From positions 1 to 10,085 of the forward strand of contig CALRLN020000168.1 of assembly GCA_943368675.1 (NCBI GenBank): a stretch of 10,085 bases of DNA. The letters are read 5' to 3'. This DNA is from Emticicia sp943368675. GTDB taxonomy: Bacteria; Bacteroidota; Bacteroidia; Cytophagales; Spirosomataceae. Position numbers and translations under genes: made by a program. Below the pieces are notes generated by a model. That model did no database searches. It had not been told where the DNA came from and saw only the letters and a program-made list of their open reading frames with translations. Of the stretch, positions 1 through 6,062 are shown one piece after another (the first letter of the stretch is position 1; the number at the start of each line of letters is the position of its first letter).

Positions 1-1
1 A

Positions 2-358
2 ATGACCATGACCGACTTCAGGTTTCAGAATCATCTGATGGAGGAGCATTTTAATGAAAACTATATGGAATCGGAGAAATATCCGACGGGTACTTTTTTA
101 GGAAAGATTCAGGAATCAATCGATATTTCAAAAAATGGCACCTATGATATTTCAGCCAGGGGGCAACTCACCATGCACGGAGTACAGAAAGAGCGGATTA
201 TGAAGGGTAAATTGATTGTGAATGGCAATGAAATAACCTTAATTTCAAACTTTGATGTGGCCCTGAAAGACCATAAAATCGAAGTCCCAACACTGGTTAT
301 GACCAAAATCGCTGAAATAATAAGTGTTAAAGACAAATTTGTTTATACGAAGAAGTAG
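2..358 (+). CDS. YceI-like family protein, C-terminal part (5' end outside window)
   Basis: The visible 118 residues look like the C-terminal two thirds of a YceI/lipid-binding-like domain, a beta-barrel family that binds isoprenoid or other amphiphilic molecules, usually in the periplasm. The recognisable blocks are LMEEHFNENYMES near residue 12, the KYPTGTFLGKI strand, a central GQLTMHGV turn and a final beta strand that ends in lysines. Bacteroidota homologues are about 180-200 residues with a signal peptide, so the ATG at position 2 is probably an internal methionine and the true start lies upstream of the window. No cofactor or ligand can be read from the sequence. The gene ends with TAG and is followed after 18 bp by a strong hairpin terminator. 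Confidence 0.8.
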   Translation: MTMTDFRFQNHLMEEHFNENYMESEKYPTGTFLGKIQESIDISKNGTYDISARGQLTMHGVQKERIMKGKLIVNGNEITLISNFDVALKDHKIEVPTLVMTKIAEIISVKDKFVYTKK

Positions 359-376
359 CCTAGACAAGTGGATTTA

Positions 377-409
377 AAAAATGCAAAGGTAAATGGCCTT
401 TGCATTTTT
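377..409. terminator. Bidirectional intrinsic terminator between YceI-like gene and toxin gene
   Basis: A perfect 13-bp stem (377-389 AAAAATGCAAAGG paired with 397-409) closes a 7-nt loop. The arm ends give a T-run on the plus strand and an A-run, hence a U-run in minus-strand RNA, on the other side. It therefore suits both the plus-strand YceI-like gene, 18 bp upstream, and the minus-strand toxin gene, whose stop lies about 45 bp away. Confidence 0.88.
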
Positions 410-454
410 GCTTACAGCCATTATTTTTTTATAAACTCAAATAACTTTTCCGCA

Positions 455-973
455 TTATTGCTGGGTAAACAATTCCTTAATCGTTTTTATAGGCAGAAAC
501 ATTTTGCCGGAACCAGGCAACAGAATGAATCCATATCGCTCATAAAAGCCTTTGGCAATCTCATCAATCGGATCAACTACTACAGCCAGAGTACCTAAAT
601 TCTCCGATATTTCAAGGCTTCTTTTTAGGGCATCAATCAGTAAAATCTGCCCGAATCCTTTGCCTTTTAAAGAATTATCAATAGCAAGACGCCCTAATAA
701 TATGGTTGGGATATCCTGGTAATTGGGCGGCCATTTCTTTTGTAGTGTTTCAGAAAAATCTTCTTTTCTAACCGAATTTGCAGAAAGCGTATAATATCCT
801 TTTACTGTATTTTCTTCATCTACTAATACAAAGCAGGCGGATAAATCCCTGCTGACATCCTGTCTGGCCTGACGCTTTAAGTAATCATCCAAAAGGCTGT
901 ATCCACAATTAAAATTACTTTTGTCGTACTTTTTTTCGAGGATTTTTATCGTCAGGGTCATTTGTTGCAGCAA
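455..973 (-). CDS. GNAT-family acetyltransferase toxin (TacT/AtaT-like)
   Basis: This protein of up to 172 residues matches the toxin half of DUF1778-GNAT toxin-antitoxin modules. Known family members use acetyl-CoA to acetylate the amino group of charged aminoacyl-tRNAs and so stop translation. Visible hallmarks are FNCGYSLLDDYLKRQARQD near residues 21-39, a GYYTLSA strand at 59-65, LLGRLAIDNSLKGKGFGQ at 92-109 carrying the acetyl-CoA pyrophosphate loop, and FYERYGF at 143-149. Tyr144 of that last block corresponds to the catalytic Tyr of TacT. Length is normal for the family. The first ATG (973) and the one four codons later (961, MTLTIKIL) are both plausible starts. Either way the gene begins inside the antitoxin gene, which implies translational coupling. 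Which tRNA is targeted cannot be told. Confidence 0.9.
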   Translation of the reverse strand: MLQQMTLTIKILEKKYDKSNFNCGYSLLDDYLKRQARQDVSRDLSACFVLVDEENTVKGYYTLSANSVRKEDFSETLQKKWPPNYQDIPTILLGRLAIDNSLKGKGFGQILLIDALKRSLEISENLGTLAVVVDPIDEIAKGFYERYGFILLPGSGKMFLPIKTIKELFTQQ

Positions 974-1238
974 ATTGATTGTAGTTTGAAAGAGCCTTTT
1001 TTAATTGAGCATTTGGCGCAGGAGGATTCATTAAAGCCTCTAAAAAAACCTTTTTATCGGCAATACTTTTCAGAATCAGGTTATTTTCGACAATAATTTT
1101 ATTCGCTTCTTTATTGACACAATGAACAATAAATTCGGATAAACTTTTAAAACCGCTTAAATCGGAAGCAAATTTTATCAGTTCTTTTTGTTCCTTACTG
1201 ATTCGGATATCTATTCTGTCATTAACTGAATTACTCAT
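915..1238 (-). CDS. DUF1778 (TacA-like) ribbon-helix-helix antitoxin
   Basis: This 107-residue protein is the cognate antitoxin of the GNAT toxin downstream. Residues 8-55 form the RHH DNA-binding part (RIDIRISKEQKELIKFASDL, then SLSEFIVHC). The segment VFLEALMNPPAPNAQLKKAL (64-83) is the typical toxin-neutralising stretch of the family, which wraps the toxin and blocks its active site. The end is unusual. After SNYNQFAA the protein continues for about 20 more, very polar residues (PDDKNPRKKVRQK) encoded in the 59-bp overlap with the toxin gene. Many homologues stop soon after the ALKKA-type helix. The start is the only good ATG and lies 28 bp downstream of a palindromic operator, consistent with autoregulation by the RHH dimer. 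Confidence 0.9.
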   Translation of the reverse strand: MSNSVNDRIDIRISKEQKELIKFASDLSGFKSLSEFIVHCVNKEANKIIVENNLILKSIADKKVFLEALMNPPAPNAQLKKALSNYNQFAATNDPDDKNPRKKVRQK

Positions 1239-1261
1239 ATTATAATTACTTTGATAATAAA

Positions 1262-1288
1262 CAAATGTACGTATTATTTACGTACAAA
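1262..1288 (-). promoter_or_regulatory. Promoter overlapping the operator of the toxin-antitoxin operon
   Basis: Read on the minus strand, 1269-1262 spells TACATTTG, an exact match to the Bacteroidota -7 box TAnnTTTG. A TTTG at 1288-1285 could serve as the -33 element. The 15-nt spacing is shorter than the roughly 19-21 usually quoted, so the -33 assignment is weak. The -7 box is 24 bp upstream of the antitoxin ATG. Confidence 0.55.
1266..1286. promoter_or_regulatory. Palindromic operator of the toxin-antitoxin operon
   Basis: The arm TGTACGTA (1266-1273) and its exact reverse complement TACGTACA (1279-1286) flank a 5-bp TTATT spacer. The repeat fills the space between the candidate -33 and -7 elements and overlaps the -7 box. 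RHH antitoxins of this type repress their own operon by binding such repeats, so this is the natural operator candidate. Binding itself is inferred. Confidence 0.65.
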
Positions 1289-1360
1289 TTTCATACTACA
1301 CACTATTTATTTACGATTATCAAGCATCGTACATTTCATGTCAACATCTCAAGCGCCTTA

Positions 1361-1425
1361 CATTGTCAGGAGCTTCCTCAGCGCAATGAGTGGTAAGCAA
1401 AATTGCCACGGCTCACCGTGGCAAT
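1361..1425. repeat. Hairpin doublet, probable decayed REP-like intergenic repeat
   Basis: Two adjacent stem-loops share CATTG/CAATG-type ends. The first (1361-1388) is CATTG...CAATG enclosing AGGA-GCT-TCCT. The second (1402-1425) is a perfect 10-bp stem, ATTGCCACGG/CCGTGGCAAT, with a CTCA loop. The arrangement resembles short palindromic intergenic repeats that are dispersed through many bacterial genomes. The second hairpin is followed on the minus strand by TTTT, so it may also end transcription of the receptor gene, whose stop is 82 bp upstream. The rest of the 1239-1506 gap shows no gene. Confidence 0.55.
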
Positions 1426-1506
1426 GATAATAAGCTAAAACAGTCTATTATAAAATAACTCAGGATTGATAAAGCAGACAACTGCTAATCGTGATACCCT
1501 TTTTTA

Positions 1507-3921
1507 TCACCCACCCTTAATGCGGTTCAACTCATCTTCTGTACCACCTCGGCGGTTTCTAGCTGCTTTGATTTCATTGCTTCCGAAACGATACGTAAAG
1601 TTGACTCTTAACTGCTGAGACTCCCATTTAAAACGCAGATTGGTAGCAATACCGGCATATTCAGAATGGTACCCTCCCCTACCTGTATGAAGTACGTCTG
1701 TGAAACTAACCTTCAAAGAAGCGTTATCTTTCCAGAATTTCTTCTGTACACCAGCATCCATCGTACCCATAGCCCTATTGTAGTCAATACGGCGGTAGGG
1801 TGAGTTATACCAGCCTGATAATTCTATTGTCCAGTTATCTTTAAGTTTGAAGGTGCTTTGGGCATTTGCATTGGCTGCAATCGTGCTGTTATTCACTACC
1901 AGTCCGTTTTGCAAGTTGCCTTTCCATACATTGCTATAGCCACTCACATTGACATAAATATTCCACCATTTGGTAATATCTGTCGATAAACTCATATCAA
2001 GACTGAAACCCTGTGTATGATCCAGATTCTGGGCAATAAAATACGTACGGCTTTCATCGTAAAGAAATCTTAAACCTACAACAGGCAATCTGGTGCGCCA
2101 ATATCCGATCGAAGTAGTGAGTTTCCCTTTGTACACATGCGTTAATTTAAAATTATTGGCGTATTCAGGTCTTAAGAAAGGATTGCCTTTAGAATATACC
2201 AGCTCATCAATTCTGTATTCAAAAGGATTCAGATTCTGATAGCTTGGGCGGTTGATACGTCGGCTATAGTTCAGATTCAGGCTGTGATGCTCAGAAACTT
2301 TATAAGAAAGCGCACCACTTGGAAAAAGATTTACATAAGCAGTATCTACCTTGTCCAGGTCATTCTGTTTAAAGCTCGTAAGCTTGCCTAAAGATTGTGT
2401 ACGCTCGGCTCGCAGCCCCAGTTGTAAATCCCATTTTTTATTCAATGATACATTGTAGTTGGCATAAGCCGCATATACGCGCTCGGTATACACAAAGTTA
2501 TTACTCTTGTCGATGTCGCGCACCTCCACATCATTCAGCATATTGAAGAAGTCAAATGTATTATCCGATTTCACATCCGAAAGCTTGATCCCATAGCCAA
2601 GTTTCCCTTTCTTCAAGGGCTGCTCATAATCTACTTTAAATGATTTAATACTGATATCAATTGGTGTTTTGGTAACAAAATTACGGCTGAACGATGGTCT
2701 GTCAGAATTCGGAAATTCATAAGTATTAGGCTGATAACTTATACCTCGTGAGGTGAAAATACCATAGTCGGCATCAATATTCAGTTCGTGCCCTGTTGTA
2801 TCAGCATAGCGATAATTCAGGTTGAAATTAAGATTCTTGTTTTTCTCCGGGTTCGAAGTACGGGAATTAAGAATAGCCGAATCTGGCCTGGCGATATTAC
2901 CGATAAGGGTCTGGCTTTCGCCGCCGCCATTGTGGTCGCTGGCGCGGCCTGTAACACTAACCCCGATGGTATTTTTTGAATTAATAAAGTAATCCATCCC
3001 CACTTTGGCATTGTGCGAAGTATCACGCCACAACCCCTTCCAGGTTTTGTTGTAGGCTACATTATTCAATATCTGGTCATCAAGTGTCTGGTTATGCCAT
3101 GCCCCTTGGTTATAACTGTAGTTACCATAAATATTGACCTTTTTATCTCTGTGATTCAGATTGATTGAGCCGTTATACTTCGGCGTGATACCAAAGTTGC
3201 CGCCCAGATTCAGATTACCATTGGTTCCCAGTTTTTTGTTCTTTTTCAATCTTATATTGATAATGCCCAGGTCGCCTGCGGCATCATATTTGGCTGAAGG
3301 GTTAGTAATTACCTCTATGGCTTCAATATCTGATGAATTCATACTTTTCAGAATTGACGCCAGGTCTTTTCCACTCATCGGCGATGGACGTCCGTCAATA
3401 TAGATCCGCACGCCTGACTTCCCCTTTACCAGAATGTTTTCATCTTTATCTACCTGCACTCCCGGTGATTTTTGCAATATTTCAAGGCCATTCAGCCCCG
3501 TAGCATTAATACTGCTTTCTACATTAAACACAATTTTATCATTCTGCACCTCTATCAGCGGTTTAGATGCCACAACTTTAACTTCGCCCAGTTGTTTGGT
3601 ATCGGCAGATACCGTAAATGGCTGAAATTCAATATCCTTATCAACCAGCTCAAAAACAGGAGAATTAAACGGACTGAAACCCACAGCCGACACCTTAATA
3701 AAGTACTTTCCGGCTTTAAGATTGTTGATTTTAAATCCACCGTTTTCGTCGGCTATATCAGCCTTGGCTAATGATGAATCCTTGTTTGCGTGCACTGCCA
3801 GAGTAGCAAACGAGACTACTTCATTCTGCTGGTTTTTCACCTGACCTTTGATGGAGAATGTCTGAGCATAAAGAAGTTGCGATATGCCCGTAAAGAACAC
3901 TACGAGTAATAGATTTTTCAT
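1507..3921 (-). CDS. TonB-dependent outer-membrane receptor-like protein (OMP_b-brl_3 type)
   Basis: This 804-residue exported protein is built like a Bacteroidota outer-membrane importer or beta-barrel. Residues 1-20 are a signal peptide ending LLYAQ. Residues about 21-105 form a carboxypeptidase-regulatory-like Ig fold (FSIKGQVKNQQNEVVSFATL, then GKYFIKVSAVGF). Residues about 110-225 form a plug domain with LEILQKSPGVQVD, VRIYIDGRPSPM and IEVITNPSAKYDAAGDLGIINI. The rest is a barrel rich in alternating aromatic strands, matching the family often named outer membrane beta-barrel family protein. No SusD-like lipoprotein gene sits next to it, so it is not a classic Sus pair, and its substrate (siderophore, peptide or other) cannot be inferred. 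The start ATG is directly followed by the signal peptide. It has its own promoter region flanked by twin palindromes. Confidence 0.88.
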   Translation of the reverse strand: MKNLLLVVFFTGISQLLYAQTFSIKGQVKNQQNEVVSFATLAVHANKDSSLAKADIADENGGFKINNLKAGKYFIKVSAVGFSPFNSPVFELVDKDIEFQPFTVSADTKQLGEVKVVASKPLIEVQNDKIVFNVESSINATGLNGLEILQKSPGVQVDKDENILVKGKSGVRIYIDGRPSPMSGKDLASILKSMNSSDIEAIEVITNPSAKYDAAGDLGIINIRLKKNKKLGTNGNLNLGGNFGITPKYNGSINLNHRDKKVNIYGNYSYNQGAWHNQTLDDQILNNVAYNKTWKGLWRDTSHNAKVGMDYFINSKNTIGVSVTGRASDHNGGGESQTLIGNIARPDSAILNSRTSNPEKNKNLNFNLNYRYADTTGHELNIDADYGIFTSRGISYQPNTYEFPNSDRPSFSRNFVTKTPIDISIKSFKVDYEQPLKKGKLGYGIKLSDVKSDNTFDFFNMLNDVEVRDIDKSNNFVYTERVYAAYANYNVSLNKKWDLQLGLRAERTQSLGKLTSFKQNDLDKVDTAYVNLFPSGALSYKVSEHHSLNLNYSRRINRPSYQNLNPFEYRIDELVYSKGNPFLRPEYANNFKLTHVYKGKLTTSIGYWRTRLPVVGLRFLYDESRTYFIAQNLDHTQGFSLDMSLSTDITKWWNIYVNVSGYSNVWKGNLQNGLVVNNSTIAANANAQSTFKLKDNWTIELSGWYNSPYRRIDYNRAMGTMDAGVQKKFWKDNASLKVSFTDVLHTGRGGYHSEYAGIATNLRFKWESQQLRVNFTYRFGSNEIKAARNRRGGTEDELNRIKGG

Positions 3922-4009
3922 GATAATTGTTATAGCTTTTCAATAATTTTGTAAACTGCAAACAGATATTATCTACCTGCTTTGCTTATAAGAAAACAGC
4001 AAATTAGTG

Positions 4010-4017
4010 CAAAAGTA
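4010..4017 (-). promoter_or_regulatory. Second candidate -7 box for the receptor gene
   Basis: On the minus strand this reads TACTTTTG followed by CA, a good TAnnTTTG match, about 90 bp upstream of the receptor ATG. No convincing -33 TTG lies at the right distance (the nearest is 27 nt away), so it is weaker as a complete promoter than the one at 4087-4117. Confidence 0.4.
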
Positions 4018-4068
4018 AGGATTAAAATTTATTCAGAAATCACCCAATTTGCGTTTAACATTTTCTAA

Positions 4069-4086
4069 CTACGAAATATTTCGTAG
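4069..4086. promoter_or_regulatory. Palindrome 1 of a twin operator (CTACGAAAT-ATTTCGTAG)
   Basis: This is a perfect 18-bp palindrome with no spacer. It lies immediately downstream, in the minus-strand sense, of the TATATTTG box, so it would cover the transcription start. It shares 14 of 16 core bases with the second palindrome at 4125-4140, and their centres are exactly 55 bp apart. Confidence 0.7.
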
Positions 4087-4117
4087 CAAATATATAACCT
4101 CTTTTTTAAGGTTCCAA
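4087..4117 (-). promoter_or_regulatory. Promoter of the receptor gene, between the twin palindromes
   Basis: Read on the minus strand, TTG (4117-4115) is followed after 20 nt by TATATTTG (4094-4087). This agrees in both boxes and spacing with the Bacteroidota consensus TTG/TTTG and TAnnTTTG. Transcription would begin around 4080 and give a leader of about 160 nt before the ATG at 3921. Confidence 0.6.
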
Positions 4118-4124
4118 CATTTAT

Positions 4125-4140
4125 TACGAAAATTTTCGTA
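4125..4140. promoter_or_regulatory. Palindrome 2 of a twin operator (TACGAAAA-TTTTCGTA)
   Basis: This perfect 16-bp palindrome lies 7 bp upstream of the -33 TTG of the promoter at 4087-4117. With palindrome 1 it defines the core TACGAAAWWTTTCGTA. Two sites about five helical turns apart suit cooperative binding by a dimeric winged-helix repressor. The BlaI/MecI or MarR type is a guess; no regulator gene is in the window. Confidence 0.7.
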
Positions 4141-4330
4141 GATGGTAATTTAGTTGGATAAACGGTTAGTTTGCATTCTGCTGTCAGGCGCATAAACTCG
4201 GGTTGGTTGAAATGGTTACAGAAGAATCCTGATAAATTTTTTAATCATACATTTCAGAACATTCATTGTCTTCTCTGTATAGACGATTGTGCAGAGAATT
4301 CATTACAGAGGGAATCCCGATATTCTTTTA

Positions 4331-4466
4331 AATTGTAAGAGACGTTCACTTTGCCGGAACATTCCATTGCGCTTTTTTATAGAAAATTACGCCATGAAAA
4401 GTAATAAAAAAGCGCAGCAATTTACCTCAAAGCACAAAGCCCTGCTAAGAAAAGCAGTTTACAATT
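4331..4466. repeat. Nested inverted-repeat structure in the receptor/DUF1080 gap
   Basis: The inner arms are a perfect 13-bp pair, TGCGCTTTTTTAT (4368-4380) and its complement (4404-4416), separated by 23 nt. The outer arms are AATTGTAA (4331-4338) and TTACAATT (4459-4466). A small CTGCT/AGCAG hairpin sits inside the right half (4442-4457). It could be a structured RNA, a MITE-like relic or chance in AT-rich DNA. The remainder of the gap (about 4142-4330) shows no gene or clear site. Confidence 0.4.
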
Positions 4467-4504
4467 CCGGATAAATCCTAAAAAGCATTCTGGCAACTGA
4501 TCAT

Positions 4505-4538
4505 AAAAAAAGCGAATGAGTAAACTACCCATTCGCTT
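4505..4538 (-). terminator. Intrinsic terminator of the DUF1080 gene
   Basis: Minus-strand RNA would form a 9-bp stem (4538-4530 AAGCGAATG paired with 4518-4510) with an 11-nt loop. It runs straight into seven U residues (4511-4505). The stem begins 55 bp past the stop codon of the DUF1080 gene. Confidence 0.85.
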
Positions 4539-4593
4539 CTAATGATAAACATGGTATTTTAATATTCGTCAAATTCCAGCCTATTTACATTAC

Positions 4594-5358
4594 TCAAAAA
4601 TCCGTATTAGCCTCTTTCAAATCCAGTTTCTTAATCCAGATATTGCGGTATAATACATCATGCCCTTCTGCCTGTAGTTTCAGGCCGCCGGGTGTATCTG
4701 TAATACCTTTGCCACCATCATTGCCTCCGTCTATACCTGAGTTTGGCCCACCCCAAACCTGACTGATAGGCTGATTGATATGTACTTTTTTATCATTGAA
4801 ATACATAGTCACCATTGGTTTCTCCACAAGTTTACCATCTTTGAATCTGGCTGCTCTGAAAACTATGTCATACGAGTTCCATTTACCCACACCATTATAA
4901 GCATAATAAGGTGATTTCGACTCATTAATAACGGCGCCTAAACCATGCGAGGTTGAGTCACCATCCAATACCTGAATCTCATAGCGATTCTGAAGATAAA
5001 CACCACTATTACCGCCGGGTTTACTGATATAAAACTCCACATGAGCTCTGAAATCACGGAAAGTATCTTTGGTCACGATGTCAGCAGCACCATATTTACC
5101 ACCCGCAGCGGCAGGGTCGTTGGTATTTATTGCAGTGCCCTTTCCGGCCGGGTCATTCACTACAAACCACTTGATGGGTAAAGTGGCCGCCAGTCTGGGG
5201 CCTTCCCAGTAGATCCATTTTTCATCAAGCATTTTACGGGAACCATCCATATACACAACTGCTCCCTTAGGAGCTTTGGCTCCAACGCCAATCTGAGCCT
5301 GTGCGCTAGCCCCAATAACCAGAAAAATGACAAAAATCGATAATCTGCTTCTATACAT
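4594..5358 (-). CDS. Secreted DUF1080 / 3-keto-disaccharide hydrolase-like protein
   Basis: This 254-residue exported protein belongs to the DUF1080 family (Pfam 3-keto-disaccharide_hydrolase), a concanavalin-like jelly-roll fold common in Bacteroidota and Planctomycetes. Characterised members cleave 3-keto-glycosides; most are untested. Residues 1-22 are a signal peptide with a signal-peptidase-I site after ASAQA. There is no lipobox Cys, so it is periplasmic or secreted and not a lipoprotein. Typical blocks are DFRAHVEFYIS, GNSGVYLQNRYEIQVLDGDS, VGKWNSYDIVFRAARF and MVTMYFNDKKVHINQ, followed by a Gly/Asp-rich loop (GIDGGNDGGKG) and LKLQAEGHDVLYRNIWIKKL, the usual C-terminal strand. The gene stands alone with its own terminator. 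Its neighbours are not sugar oxidoreductases, so its substrate remains open. Confidence 0.87.
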   Translation of the reverse strand: MYRSRLSIFVIFLVIGASAQAQIGVGAKAPKGAVVYMDGSRKMLDEKWIYWEGPRLAATLPIKWFVVNDPAGKGTAINTNDPAAAGGKYGAADIVTKDTFRDFRAHVEFYISKPGGNSGVYLQNRYEIQVLDGDSTSHGLGAVINESKSPYYAYNGVGKWNSYDIVFRAARFKDGKLVEKPMVTMYFNDKKVHINQPISQVWGGPNSGIDGGNDGGKGITDTPGGLKLQAEGHDVLYRNIWIKKLDLKEANTDF

Positions 5359-5546
5359 GAGTTTTGTAATATTTAAAAAAGGTTAAACAGGTAAGAATAC
5401 AAAATAAAATAAAGATAATTCAACAAAGGTGTGTAATTTTAGCTTAACTTTCTGAATATTACAATACAATAAAATAATTATAGCATTTGCCCGAAATTAT
5501 TTTGTCATTAATCAAGGACATTACCTGCTTTTTGCTCGCTTTCTGT

Positions 5547-5554
5547 TATTTTTG
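5547..5554 (+). promoter_or_regulatory. Candidate -7 box of the two-component operon
   Basis: TATTTTTG matches TAnnTTTG and lies 59 bp upstream of the response-regulator ATG. The only upstream TTTG (5531-5534) is just 12 nt away, so the -33 element is not convincing. The 5359-5613 gap otherwise looks like plain AT-rich divergent promoter DNA. Confidence 0.4.
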
Positions 5555-5613
5555 CTTACGCTTACAAAAGACGATTCTTAGTATTATCGGGAACCTAACT
5601 ATTAAAAAACTGC

Positions 5614-6051
5614 ATGACAAAGCAAAATTATCACATTATACTTGCTGATGACGACGAAGATGACAGGATTTTCTTTAAAGAGGCTATGTCGGAAACCGTA
5701 AGTACGGCAACAGTCAATACTGCTAATGACGGAATAGAGCTGATGAATATGCTTTCCGGCAAGTTACCCGATGCTATCTTCCTCGATTTGAACATGCCCT
5801 TAAAAAATGGACAGGAATGCCTGTCTGAGATAAAAGCCAATAAAAGATATAAAAATATACCTGTGGTCATTTATTCGACGAGCTCGAATGTAGACCAGAT
5901 AAATTCCACCTTTAAAGCAGGTGCCAATCTTTATATCTCAAAGCCTGACTCATACCTTAAACTGAAAATTATCCTAAAGAAAGTTTTTACTCTCAAATGC
6001 GAAGAGTATAAACCTCAACCTGACAAAGAAAAATTTGTTTTAAAGTATTAA
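5614..6051 (+). CDS. Single-domain response regulator (CheY-like receiver)
   Basis: This 145-residue protein is a receiver domain with no output domain. The acidic pocket is formed by Asp12 and Asp13 in LADDDEDD, and the phospho-acceptor is Asp58 in IFLDLNMPLKNG. The switch Ser88 lies in VVIYSTSS and the invariant Lys110 in YISKP. All catalytic residues are intact, so it should be phosphorylated. Residues about 125-145 are a short polar tail. It most resembles the Rcp1-like single-domain regulators that Bacteroidota encode beside PAS-rich soluble kinases. It is the first gene of an operon with the histidine kinase 11 nt downstream, so it probably accepts phosphate from it, acting by protein-protein contact or in a phosphorelay. 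No Shine-Dalgarno is visible. Confidence 0.92.
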   Translation: MTKQNYHIILADDDEDDRIFFKEAMSETVSTATVNTANDGIELMNMLSGKLPDAIFLDLNMPLKNGQECLSEIKANKRYKNIPVVIYSTSSNVDQINSTFKAGANLYISKPDSYLKLKIILKKVFTLKCEEYKPQPDKEKFVLKY

Positions 6052-6062
6052 AATTTTGAAGC

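Noticed and set aside
368..598. Plus-strand frame over the terminator and toxin 3' end
   Set aside because: It begins at the terminator and lies antisense to the well-supported toxin gene; its sequence is not protein-like.
915..961. A7 run in the antitoxin/toxin overlap as a programmed -1 frameshift site that would fuse the two proteins
   Set aside because: The toxin frame is +1 to the antitoxin frame, so a -1 slip at the A-run does not enter it. No downstream stimulatory structure is evident.
1491..1510. Small GTGATA/TATCAC hairpin at the receptor stop codon as a terminator
   Set aside because: The 6-bp AT-rich stem includes the stop codon and has no T-run after it; the hairpin at 1402-1425 is a better candidate.
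4289..4474. 61-codon plus-strand frame in the receptor/DUF1080 gap as a gene
   Set aside because: It resembles no family I know, has no promoter box and spans inverted repeats. It is kept only as a note on the short inner frame.
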